From: Bog-473 sp963840435
GTDB lineage: Bacteria > Actinomycetota > Acidimicrobiia > Acidimicrobiales > RAAP-2
Assembly (NCBI GenBank): GCA_963840435.1
Contig: CAWIYY010000012.1
Location: forward strand, 558,001-622,000
DNA length: 64,000 nucleotides
Direction of reading: 5' to 3'
Below, one piece after another: positions 35,603-43,341 of this stretch; within the stretch, counting starts at the first letter, position 1, and each line of letters begins with the position of its first letter. The notes under the pieces are model-generated. The model was not told where the DNA came from. It worked only from the letters and a program-made list of their open reading frames with translations, and searched no databases. Made by a program: the position numbers and the translations under genes.

Positions 35603-36287
35603 TCGCTCCTAGTCGATCCCGATCGTCGTCGGGAACACCCTCGGCCCGCATCAGGGTCTCGGCGGCGATTCCCATGAAGAATGTGCCCTCGCTGAACGGT
35701 TCTTGGAACATCAACACACCACCGGGCGTCAGGATGCTCTTTATGTCCTGCAACAGCTTCTTCCAATCGGCGACGTGGTGGAGGCAGGCCTGGAGAAAGA
35801 CGATGTCAAAGAGGTCCTTGGGCAGGAGCGCAAGATCCTCACCAAGCAGGGTGGCATAGCGGACGGCATCCTCTGACACGTCGGGCAGCCGCGAGATCTT
35901 CCGCCTGGTCATGGCCAGGAACTCCAGGGACGGATCGGTCACCAGGGTCGTAAAGCCGTCGGCCGCCTGAACGAAGCCGCTGGTGACTGCCCCTGACCCG
36001 GCTCCGAGCTCGAGGGCCAACCCGCCCGCTCCTCCTTGTATGGAATGCCACAGCTGGTGGATCGTCCCTCCCGCCGTCGCGGTATGACGAGACCCGATCG
36101 CCTCGTCGTACTCTTCCTCCGGGTCTGCGAACGGCCTGGCAGGAGAGATGAGTGCGACACCGCCTTCTGTCTCTCGTTCCGCCAGCCAGGCGTTCAGGAC
36201 CTGGCGTCGGTCCTCGACGGACGACTGCAACCCCGCCCGGCGGGACAGGTGAGACACGTTTTGCTTGGATCGTTCGACCACGGACAT
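35603..36287 (-). CDS. Class I SAM methyltransferase, N-terminal part (frameshifted)
   Basis: About 228 residues. The SAM site is LALELGAGSGAVTSGFVQA, followed by VTDPSLEFLAMTRRKI, LFDIVFLQACLHHVADWKKL and SILTPGGVLMFQEPFSEGTF. The frame runs on to 35457 but after about residue 228 it turns Pro/Arg/His-rich and loses protein character; the genuine continuation is the frame at 35141-35602. The ATG at 36287 is preferred over a GTG at 36293. It is the first gene of the leftward arm and is divergent from the GT2 at 36549. Confidence 0.72.
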
Positions 36288-36293
36288 TGACAC

Positions 36294-36548
36294 GACTGCA
36301 AGCCTAGGGCCGCGGGATCGCTGGGAGCGGAGTGCATGGAGCCCGAGCCCAGGCGACCGCTCTCGTTCTGCAACTCCCGATGCAACCCGTGTCTATGGCC
36401 CTGGCCTGGTGGTTTGGCGCCTGTCGGAGCGTTGCTCCGCGTTCTCGCCACCCGGGCGATGTACAGTTCCCGAGTCCCGACCGAGTGGAACGCAGCGGTG
36501 CACCCATAAGAGAATGCCTCCCGTGTTGACGTGTCCCCTGGAACCCGC
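36294..36548. other. Divergent intergenic region in the glycan locus
   Basis: About 255 bases between the two arms of the glycan locus, presumably holding both promoters. No clear promoter hexamer pair, tRNA, repeat or hairpin was found. If the GT2 gene begins at the later ATG (36618) the gap is 325 bases. Confidence 0.5.
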
Positions 36549-37925
36549 ATGTCGGGTAGTAAGACGAACGATGACGCGTACCCGTTCCCACCTGGCCCCG
36601 AACCGGATCGTCGTCCGATGACCCTGGCTTCTCGACAGGGCGAGGGTGCCGATCTGGAGGTCGAACTCAAGGCTCTTGCCCCGTCCGGTGGGGAATCGGA
36701 GATGGAGCTCCTCATCCCCATCGACGACGTCGCGGACCCTGAGATCTCCATTGTGATCCCGGCGGTCAACGAGGAGCTCTGCATCTCCGACTTCGTGGCG
36801 TGGTGCCACGAAGGCCTTCGCAAGGCCGGCGCCCGTGGCGAGATCCTGATCGTCGACAGCTCAACCGACAAGACGCCAGAACTTGCCCTGGCCGGCGGTG
36901 CCCGAGTCCTCCGCACCCCGAAGCGCGGGTTGGGGCGCGCGTATATCGACGCCGTCCCCTATATCCGCGGGCGCTACGTCATCATGGGTGACGCCGACTG
37001 CACGTACGATTTTCGTAACCTGGATGTCTTCGTCCAGCGACTCCGCGAGGGGTATGAGCTGGCGATGGGCTCTCGTTGGCTCGGCTCCATCGAGGATGGA
37101 TCCATGCCGGCGCTGCATCGGTACTTCGGCACCCCGGTCACAACCTGGATCCTCAATCGGATTTATGGCAGCAAGTTCACCGACATCCACTGCGGTATGC
37201 GCGGGATCTCCCGTGATGCGCTCGAACGGATGGGCCTGACGTCGCAGTCGTGGGAATACGCATCGGAGATGGTCCTCAAGTCCGTCCGCATGGAGCTGAA
37301 AACGACCGAAGTTCCGGTCACGTTCTACAAGGATCGCGACGGAAGGCTTTCTCACCACAAGAGATCCGGGTGGTTTTCACCGTTTCAGGCGGCCTGGATC
37401 AACCTGCGCGCAATGTTCGTCTACCGGGCGGAATTCTTCGCGATGAAGCCTGGTTTGGCGTTCCTCGCCCTCGGCCTCATCATCACGCTGCCACTGACCT
37501 TTGGCACGATCACCATTGACTCCTTGAACTTCAACCTCTACTGGATGCTGCTGGGCGTGACCCTGTCGGTGCTCGGACTCCAGAGCTTCTATTTCGGGTG
37601 TCTGGCGCAGGTTCTTTGCGACTACTCCGGCCGCGCAAATTCCAGGTGGACCAGTGTCTTCCGCTACACGCCGACCGTTCTCGGAAGCATCGGAGTGTTC
37701 GTACTCGGTTTCCTGATGGCCGGAACACTCGCCATCTACTACTTCACACACAACTTTGCGCTACCAGGGCCACGTGCTGTCGTTGATCACGTCGCAGTCA
37801 CCGGGTCACTCCTCATGATCATGAGCTTTCAGACGTTTTGTTTCACGCTCCTTCTGAACGCGACCGGCGTGAGGTACGGCAAGACCACGCTTTCTCCAAG
37901 GCCGGTGCGTGACGGATCGCACTGA
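36549..37925 (+). CDS. Polytopic glycosyltransferase family 2 (DPM1-like with four TM helices)
   Basis: 458 residues from the ATG at 36549; a GTG at 36531 and an ATG at 36618 are alternatives. After a hydrophilic N-terminus the GT-A domain begins ISIVIPAVNEELCISDFV, with ILIVDSSTDKTPELA, GLGRAYIDAVPYIRGRYVIM and the metal site GDADCTYDF. HCGMRGISRDALERM and RLSHHKRSGW follow. Four C-terminal membrane helices come last. Related enzymes transfer a sugar to undecaprenyl or decaprenyl phosphate on the inner face of the membrane. It leads the rightward arm, and its end overlaps the next gene by 17 bp. Confidence 0.88.
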   Translation: MSGSKTNDDAYPFPPGPEPDRRPMTLASRQGEGADLEVELKALAPSGGESEMELLIPIDDVADPEISIVIPAVNEELCISDFVAWCHEGLRKAGARGEILIVDSSTDKTPELALAGGARVLRTPKRGLGRAYIDAVPYIRGRYVIMGDADCTYDFRNLDVFVQRLREGYELAMGSRWLGSIEDGSMPALHRYFGTPVTTWILNRIYGSKFTDIHCGMRGISRDALERMGLTSQSWEYASEMVLKSVRMELKTTEVPVTFYKDRDGRLSHHKRSGWFSPFQAAWINLRAMFVYRAEFFAMKPGLAFLALGLIITLPLTFGTITIDSLNFNLYWMLLGVTLSVLGLQSFYFGCLAQVLCDYSGRANSRWTSVFRYTPTVLGSIGVFVLGFLMAGTLAIYYFTHNFALPGPRAVVDHVAVTGSLLMIMSFQTFCFTLLLNATGVRYGKTTLSPRPVRDGSH

Positions 37926-38547
37926 AAAAGTTCGGAGTGCCGCATTCGGTCAGAACTCAGCGCTTTCTCCGGTCGACAAGCTCGGTGTGTGGATGTCAGG
38001 GAGACGGGTTCGGCGCGAGACGGGCGGTCTCAAGGGACTGCGCGTCGGCGACATCGGGTGCGGATTCAATGCGTTGTTTGCCCGCAGCCTGCTCGAGACT
38101 GCGGAGTCCGTCACCCTGGTCGATGTCAGACTGAGCGACGAACTCAAGTCCCATCCAAAGGTTGAGTGCATCGAGGGTGTGTTGCCTGACGCACTCGACA
38201 GAATCGCCGACGACTCCCTCGACGTCGTGCTGTGCCTGTCGGTACTCGAGCACCTCTGGAACCCCGATGACGCCCTCGAGGCGTTCGTGAGGATCCTGCG
38301 CCCCGGCGGCACATGCCTGATCAACGTCCCGAGCTGGCGAGGAAAGCGATTCCTGGAGTTCTCGGCCTTCCGGTTGGGCCTGAGCCCAGCGGAGGAAATG
38401 GATGACCACAAGCGTTACTTCGATCCGTCGGATCTCTGGCCTCTTCTCGTGCGAGCTGGCTTCCTCCCACACAACATCCGGTGTTTCCGCCACAAATTCG
38501 GCCTGAATACCTTTGCATCGTGTGGCCTCGAAGCGAAGCGACCATGA
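37909..38547 (+). CDS. Class I SAM-dependent methyltransferase
   Basis: 212 residues from a GTG inside the end of the GT2 gene. RVGDIGCGFNALFARSLL is motif I, then VTLVDVRLSDELKSH, DVVLCLSVLEHLWNPDDAL and LRPGGTCLINVPSWRGK. The HLWNP block is common in sugar and lipid methyltransferases of polysaccharide loci. The target is unknown. Its TGA overlaps the next ATG (ATGA). Confidence 0.85.
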   Translation: MTDRTEKVRSAAFGQNSALSPVDKLGVWMSGRRVRRETGGLKGLRVGDIGCGFNALFARSLLETAESVTLVDVRLSDELKSHPKVECIEGVLPDALDRIADDSLDVVLCLSVLEHLWNPDDALEAFVRILRPGGTCLINVPSWRGKRFLEFSAFRLGLSPAEEMDDHKRYFDPSDLWPLLVRAGFLPHNIRCFRHKFGLNTFASCGLEAKRP

Positions 38548-39140
38548 CCTTCTCGGAGTTGTATCTCAGAGAGACCGTGGAGGTCATCGGTCGAATCGAC
38601 TCAACCGAAATAGAGCGATGCGCGCTGGGCCTGTCCGAGGTGCGGGAGCGAGGAGGCCGGCTTTTCATTCTCGGCGTTGGTGGTTCGGCGGGTCACGCCT
38701 CGCACGCCGTCAACGACTTCCGCAAGCTCTGCGGCCTCGAGTCCTACGCGCCTACCGACAACGTCTCCGAGTTGACGGCGCGAACGAATGATGAAGGGTG
38801 GGACACAACGTTCGCGGCCTGGCTCCGCACTTCGCGCCTCTGCGATCGCGACGCGCTCCTGGTCTTTTCGGTGGGCGGTGGTGACCAGGAACGCCACATA
38901 TCAGTCAACCTGGTCCGAGGTCTTGAGGTCGCGCGCGATTGCGGTGCAGGGATCTTCGGCATCGTTGGTCGTGACGGCGGGTTCACCGCTCAAGTAGCAG
39001 ATGCATGCATCGTGATCCCGCCTTTGGTCGACCCAAGAATCACGCCTCACACCGAAGGCTTGTGCGCAGTCGTGTGGCATTTGCTGGTGTCACATCCGGC
39101 GCTGGCCCGCAACCCGACGAAATGGGAATCTTCACTGTGA
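38544..39140 (+). CDS. SIS-domain phosphosugar isomerase (GmhA-like)
   Basis: 198 residues. LFILGVGGSAGHASHAVNDF is the sugar-phosphate loop of the SIS fold; VSELTARTNDEGWDTTFAAW, LLVFSVGGGDQERHISVNLV and GIFGIVGRDGGF follow. In the heptose pathway GmhA turns sedoheptulose 7-phosphate into heptose 7-phosphate. The position of the catalytic Glu in E. coli GmhA is occupied by Asp in HAVNDF, while a C-terminal His remains (ITPHTEGL or VWHLL). The heptose kinase, phosphatase and nucleotidyltransferase nearby support this role. It is coupled on both sides by start/stop overlaps. Confidence 0.8.
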   Translation: MTFSELYLRETVEVIGRIDSTEIERCALGLSEVRERGGRLFILGVGGSAGHASHAVNDFRKLCGLESYAPTDNVSELTARTNDEGWDTTFAAWLRTSRLCDRDALLVFSVGGGDQERHISVNLVRGLEVARDCGAGIFGIVGRDGGFTAQVADACIVIPPLVDPRITPHTEGLCAVVWHLLVSHPALARNPTKWESSL

Positions 39141-40132
39141 CAGGAAACGAATCCGATCCCGTACGGCGGGTCTGCATCGTGGGCGGTGCAGGATTCATCG
39201 GGAGCCATTTCGTCGACCACCTGTTGGGTGACCGCGAGGTCGAGTGCGTGACTGTCTATGACAACTTCTCGTCTGGTCGTGAGTGGCACTTGGCAGCGCA
39301 CCAAGACGACCCCCGATTGAACGTTGTCCGCGGCGACGTGGCCGACCTTGGGTTGTTGGCTCAGACTATGGACGGAATCGAAACGGTCATTCATTTGGCA
39401 TCGAATCCGGACATTGCGCGGGCGGCGACCGAGCCGGCAGTTGATTTCGACGAGGGGACTCGGCTGACGCACCACGTGGTCGAAGCGATGAGGATCTCCG
39501 GCGCACGGCGAATCCTGTATGCGTCAGGAAGCGGAGTGTATGGCGACCTCGGTGACTACGAGGCCGAAGAGGACTACGGCCCCTTGATACCTGTCTCGAC
39601 CTACGGTGCGAGCAAGTTGGCCGGCGAAGCGCTCATCGCGTCGTACTGTTTCATGTTCGGGCTCACCGGATGTGTGTTCCGCTTCGGGAACGTCGTCGGT
39701 GCCCATCAGACGCACGGTGTCGGATTCGACTTTCTTCGGCGCCTCCTGCTCGATTCGTCGCAGCTCGACATCCTCGGCGATGGCAGTCAGTCCAAGTCGT
39801 ACATTCACGTCACCGACGTCGTCCGGGCCGTCCTCACTGCGGCCGAGCTTGCTCCGCGTCCCTATGGCGCGTTCAACGTGGCCACCGGTGACTACGTGAC
39901 CGTGCGGGAGATCGCCGATTTGTGCCTCGACGTCCTGCAGAAGGATCCGGCGGAAACGACGTACAACTTCAGTGGCGGCGACCGGGGATGGAAGGGGGAT
40001 GTTCCGGTCGTCCGCCTGAACACTGAACGGATTCGCAAGCTCGGCTGGTCCAATTCCATGGATACGAGGGAAGCGCTGCGCGCATCACTGGTCTCCATGC
40101 TGGACGACGGCCGCGCCGGAAAGCTGTGGTAG
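39137..40132 (+). CDS. NAD-dependent sugar-nucleotide epimerase/dehydratase
   Basis: 331 residues from the GTG that overlaps the preceding stop (GTGA); an ATG at 39122 is possible. CIVGGAGFIGSHFVDHLLG binds NAD. VIHLASNPDIARAATEPAVD, the Ser in LYASGSGVYGDLG, and STYGASKLAGEALI (Tyr and Lys) complete the active site. FGNVVGAHQTHGVGFDF and LGDGSQSKSYIHVTDVV resemble UDP-glucose 4-epimerase-like enzymes. In this setting it could modify a GDP- or UDP-bound sugar, perhaps the heptose, but the substrate is unproven. Confidence 0.88.
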   Translation: MTGNESDPVRRVCIVGGAGFIGSHFVDHLLGDREVECVTVYDNFSSGREWHLAAHQDDPRLNVVRGDVADLGLLAQTMDGIETVIHLASNPDIARAATEPAVDFDEGTRLTHHVVEAMRISGARRILYASGSGVYGDLGDYEAEEDYGPLIPVSTYGASKLAGEALIASYCFMFGLTGCVFRFGNVVGAHQTHGVGFDFLRRLLLDSSQLDILGDGSQSKSYIHVTDVVRAVLTAAELAPRPYGAFNVATGDYVTVREIADLCLDVLQKDPAETTYNFSGGDRGWKGDVPVVRLNTERIRKLGWSNSMDTREALRASLVSMLDDGRAGKLW

Positions 40133-40698
40133 GGGTCGAGACCTCCCCAGCCCCGGCCGCTGTTTTCTTGGATCGTGACGGCGTACTCAACCGGCCCGTC
40201 ATCCGCGATGGTCGGCCCTATCCGCCGGCAACACTCGAGGAGTTCAGCATTTTGCCGGGGGTGCCCGAAGCCTGCGAGACACTTCGCCGGGCGGGTTTCG
40301 TCCTCCTCGTCGTGACGAACCAACCGGATATCGCCCGTGGGGTGCAGGACAGAGCGGTTGTCGACGAGTTTCACGCACTACTCTTGCGGGCTCTGCCGAT
40401 CGACGCGGTCTACGTCTGTCCGCATGACGATGCAGATGGATGCAATTGCCGGAAACCGGCCCCGGGCATGCTGCTCGAGGCCGCACGTGACCTGAATTTG
40501 GATCTCGGGAACAGTGTCATGGTCGGGGACCGATGGCGCGACGTGGAGGCTGGGCAGCGGGCCGGCTGCCGGACCGTTTTCATCGACCGCGGTTACTCGG
40601 AGCCGGCACCGACCAATCCGGACGCCGTCGCCAGCGACCTGGGAGGGGCGGCCGCCTGGATTACATCGGTGGAGCGAAGGACGAGCCGGACCAGCTGA
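40126..40698 (+). CDS. gmhB: HAD-IIIA phosphatase, GmhB-like (heptose bisphosphate 7-phosphatase)
   Basis: 190 residues from a GTG overlapping the previous stop. FLDRDGVLNRPV has the nucleophile and acid Asp pair. LVVTNQPDIARG, the Zn loop CPHDDADGCNCRKPAPGML and VMVGDRWRDVEAGQRAGC are the family hallmarks. GmhB removes the 7-phosphate of D-glycero-D-manno-heptose 1,7-bisphosphate; the histidinol-phosphatase branch has the same fold. The adjacent kinase and nucleotidyltransferase make the heptose role most likely. Confidence 0.88.
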   Translation: MVGVETSPAPAAVFLDRDGVLNRPVIRDGRPYPPATLEEFSILPGVPEACETLRRAGFVLLVVTNQPDIARGVQDRAVVDEFHALLLRALPIDAVYVCPHDDADGCNCRKPAPGMLLEAARDLNLDLGNSVMVGDRWRDVEAGQRAGCRTVFIDRGYSEPAPTNPDAVASDLGGAAAWITSVERRTSRTS

Positions 40699-40867
40699 CC
40701 GCACCGGGCGGGAGGTGAACCGACCTGGATTCCCGGGAGCCCCGGGCAGGCGGGACTAGGATTTTCCTCTATGGGTCACCAGCCGCGTCGGAGCAGGCAG
40801 GTGGTCTCCCGGGTGGTGAAGACGCCGGAATTCGTGCCTATCGGTGAACGTCTCAGGAGCGCAACGC
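40699..40867. other. Intergenic region before the transaldolase gene
   Basis: 169 bases. It breaks the otherwise continuous chain of overlapping genes and may hold an internal promoter. Apart from the AGGAG ribosome binding site at 40854-40858, no clear signal or stable hairpin was recognised. Confidence 0.4.
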
Positions 40868-41584
40868 ATGAGTACACATGATTCCCTGGAGATCAAAGTC
40901 TTCGCGGACGGAGCCGATCTCGAGGGGATTCTCCGGCTGGCTGAGAACCCCCAGATCGCGGGCTTCACGACCAATCCGACTCTGATGCGGAAGGCCGGGG
41001 TGGAGGACTACGAGGGCTTCGCTCGGAAGGTGCTCGATCACATCACGGACCGGCCCATCTCGTTCGAGGTCTTCTCGGATGACTTCGCCGAGATGCGCCG
41101 CCAGGCATTGCTCATCGGCGGCTGGGCACCCAACGTGTACGTCAAGATCCCGGTGACGAATACGAGAGGCGAATCCTCGGCCGGCCTCGTGCGCGAGCTC
41201 TCCGCTGAGGGTCTTCGCTTGAATGTGACCGCTCTCCTCTCGCTGCGCCAGGTGTCGACCGTGGTCGAGGCGCTCGATCCGACTCCGGGTGCGATCGTCT
41301 CGGTATTCGCCGGCCGGGTGGCCGACACGGGACGGGATCCCGTACCACTCATGTCGGCGGCACTCGAACTGACGCGCCCGCATCCCGATGTCGAGCTCCT
41401 GTGGGCCAGCCCGCGGGAAGTGCTCAACATCTGCCAGGCGGCGGCCATCGGGTGCGACATCATCACGGTGACCCACGAGCTTCTCGGGAAGATGGCTGGA
41501 TTGGGCCGCGACCTCGAGGACGTGTCATTGGACACCGTCAAGATGTTCCACGACGATGCCGCCAAAGCCGGATTCCTCCTTTGA
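40868..41584 (+). CDS. Transaldolase / fructose-6-phosphate aldolase-like enzyme
   Basis: 238 residues, close to the small FSA/TalC class (about 220). IKVFADGADLEGILRLAENP and GFTTNPTLMRKAG are typical. Lys93 in VYVKIPVTNT is the Schiff-base residue. LNVTALLSLRQVSTVV and SVFAGRVADTGRDP complete the barrel. Transaldolases make sedoheptulose 7-phosphate from fructose 6-phosphate and erythrose 4-phosphate, which is the entry substrate of the neighbouring heptose genes. An AGGAG site precedes the ATG by 9 bases. Its stop overlaps the TTG of the kinase gene. Confidence 0.88.
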   Translation: MSTHDSLEIKVFADGADLEGILRLAENPQIAGFTTNPTLMRKAGVEDYEGFARKVLDHITDRPISFEVFSDDFAEMRRQALLIGGWAPNVYVKIPVTNTRGESSAGLVRELSAEGLRLNVTALLSLRQVSTVVEALDPTPGAIVSVFAGRVADTGRDPVPLMSAALELTRPHPDVELLWASPREVLNICQAAAIGCDIITVTHELLGKMAGLGRDLEDVSLDTVKMFHDDAAKAGFLL

Positions 41585-42561
41585 TCATCACGAGAACGCC
41601 TCTCCGCATCACGCTTGGCGGCGGCGGCACCGACCTCCCTTCCTACTACGAACGATTTGGCGGATTCGTGCTGTCGGCGGCGGTGAACCGATACATCTAC
41701 ATCGTCATCAACCGGACATTCTCGGATGAGTACCTCATCAAGTACTCGGAGCTCGAGCGGACGAAAGACGTCGACCTCATAGAACACCCAATCGTGCGCG
41801 AGGTGTTGCGGCTCCATCCAATGGAGCGTGGAATCGAGCTGGTGAGTGTGGCCGACATTCCACAGGGGACAGGCCTCGGTTCGTCGGGCGCATTCACCGT
41901 CGGCGTGCTCCGGGCCATCTACGCGTACAGGCGGGAGCACGTCACCGCAGCGAACCTGGCGCGGGAAGCGTGCGAGATCGAGATCGAACGGCTCGGACGC
42001 CCAGTCGGCAAGCAGGATCAGTACATTGCCGCATTCGGTGGTCTGACGTGTATGTCCTTCGAACCCGACGGGCAGGTAAATGTGTCGCCAATCCTGGTCT
42101 CGAATACGACGCTCCAGGACCTCGAAGAGCATCTCTGCATGTACTTCACGGGGTATTCCCGGGCGGCGGACTCGGTCTTGAGCGATCAGAAGGTCCGCTC
42201 TGATCGAGGCGACAGAGCGATGCTGGCGAACCTCCATTTTGTCAAGGAGAACGGCCAGGCCACCAAGGTCGCCCTCGAACGAGGGGACCTCTCGGACTTC
42301 GCTGCACTCATGCACGACCATTGGCTCAACAAGCGGAAGCGTTCGCCGGACATGTCGAATTCCCAGATCGACAAGTGGTACGACAAGGCATTGGATCACG
42401 GTGCGCTCGGGGGAAAGCTGGTGGGGGCCGGCTCGGGAGGGTTCCTGCTCTTCTATGCGAAGGACCGCGACCTGCTGAGAAAGGCCATGGTGGACGAGGG
42501 TTTGCGGGAGGTTCGGTTCACGTTCGATCACGATGGGTCGAATGTTCTCGTGCGGGACTGA
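41581..42561 (+). CDS. hddA: GHMP kinase, HddA-like (heptose 7-phosphate kinase)
   Basis: 326 residues from a TTG inside TTGA, giving LIITRTPLRITLGGGGTDLP. That N-terminus and IPQGTGLGSSGAFTVGVLRA (ATP loop) are characteristic of the HddA/sugar-1-kinase GHMP group. EIERLGRPVGKQDQYIAAFG holds the catalytic Asp region and GALGGKLVGAGSGGFLLFY is motif 3. HddA adds the anomeric phosphate to D-glycero-D-manno-heptose 7-phosphate in the GDP-heptose route. Fucokinase-like activity is an alternative, but the neighbours favour heptose. Confidence 0.88.
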   Translation: MIITRTPLRITLGGGGTDLPSYYERFGGFVLSAAVNRYIYIVINRTFSDEYLIKYSELERTKDVDLIEHPIVREVLRLHPMERGIELVSVADIPQGTGLGSSGAFTVGVLRAIYAYRREHVTAANLAREACEIEIERLGRPVGKQDQYIAAFGGLTCMSFEPDGQVNVSPILVSNTTLQDLEEHLCMYFTGYSRAADSVLSDQKVRSDRGDRAMLANLHFVKENGQATKVALERGDLSDFAALMHDHWLNKRKRSPDMSNSQIDKWYDKALDHGALGGKLVGAGSGGFLLFYAKDRDLLRKAMVDEGLREVRFTFDHDGSNVLVRD

Positions 42562-42562
42562 G

Positions 42563-43318
42563 ATGCAGTGCGTCATTCTCGCAGGAGGTCGAGGGACCCG
42601 CATGGCCCCGTCCACCGATGCCCTTCCCAAGGCGCTGTTGCCGGTTGCGGGAAGACCCTTTGCTGATTGGCAGCTCTCGTGGCTCGCAGAGCAAGGCGTC
42701 GACGAGGTGGTCTACTCGATCGGATATCTGGGCGACCAGATCCGTCGTCACGTCGGGACCGGTGAGCAATGGGGACTGAGGGTCCGCTATGTCGATGAAG
42801 GCGCCAACCTCCGCGGAACAGGGGGAGCGCTGCGTCAGGCGTTGGACGCGTCTGTGCTGGCGGATGGATTTCTCGTCCTGTATGGCGACTCCTATCTGAA
42901 CGTCGACGTCCGCAGCGTCTGGGATGCGTTTGTCGCCAGCAAGAGTGCGGCGCTGATGTCGGTGTTCCTCAACGACGGACAGTGGGAACGAAGCAACGTC
43001 GTGTTCTCCGGCGGCATGGTGATTCGGTACGAAAAGGGAAAATCGACTGTTCCGAACGAGATGCGCTATGTGGACTATGGGCTCTCTGTCTTCAGGAGGT
43101 CAACGGTCGAGCGATGGATGTCGATCGATACGTTCGTGGATCTTGCTGACACGTTCACGGCGTTGAGTGCTGCCGGGCAACTCGCCGGATACGAAGCGGT
43201 GCGGCGGTTCTACGAGATCGGATCACCGAGCGGCTTGAAGGACCTTGAAGCACATCTCCATTCCTCTCCGGGCTCGGCGAAGCTTGCTCGGATACCAGGC
43301 CTGGGCGCTGAGACCTAG
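42563..43318 (+). CDS. hddC: Sugar-1-phosphate nucleotidyltransferase, HddC-like
   Basis: 251 residues starting one base after the kinase stop. QCVILAGGRGTRMAPSTDAL with the signature Arg, PKALLPVAGRPFADWQLSWL, GTGGALRQALD, and FLVLYGDSYLNVDV (metal Asp) define the nucleotidyltransferase fold. The short form without a C-terminal beta-helix matches HddC/RmlA-like and mannose-1-phosphate guanylyltransferase-like enzymes of heptose clusters. It would make GDP-D-glycero-alpha-D-manno-heptose. The nucleotide cannot be proven from sequence. Confidence 0.86.
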   Translation: MQCVILAGGRGTRMAPSTDALPKALLPVAGRPFADWQLSWLAEQGVDEVVYSIGYLGDQIRRHVGTGEQWGLRVRYVDEGANLRGTGGALRQALDASVLADGFLVLYGDSYLNVDVRSVWDAFVASKSAALMSVFLNDGQWERSNVVFSGGMVIRYEKGKSTVPNEMRYVDYGLSVFRRSTVERWMSIDTFVDLADTFTALSAAGQLAGYEAVRRFYEIGSPSGLKDLEAHLHSSPGSAKLARIPGLGAET

Positions 43319-43341
43319 ATCCGCATGACTTCGGGAATGAC

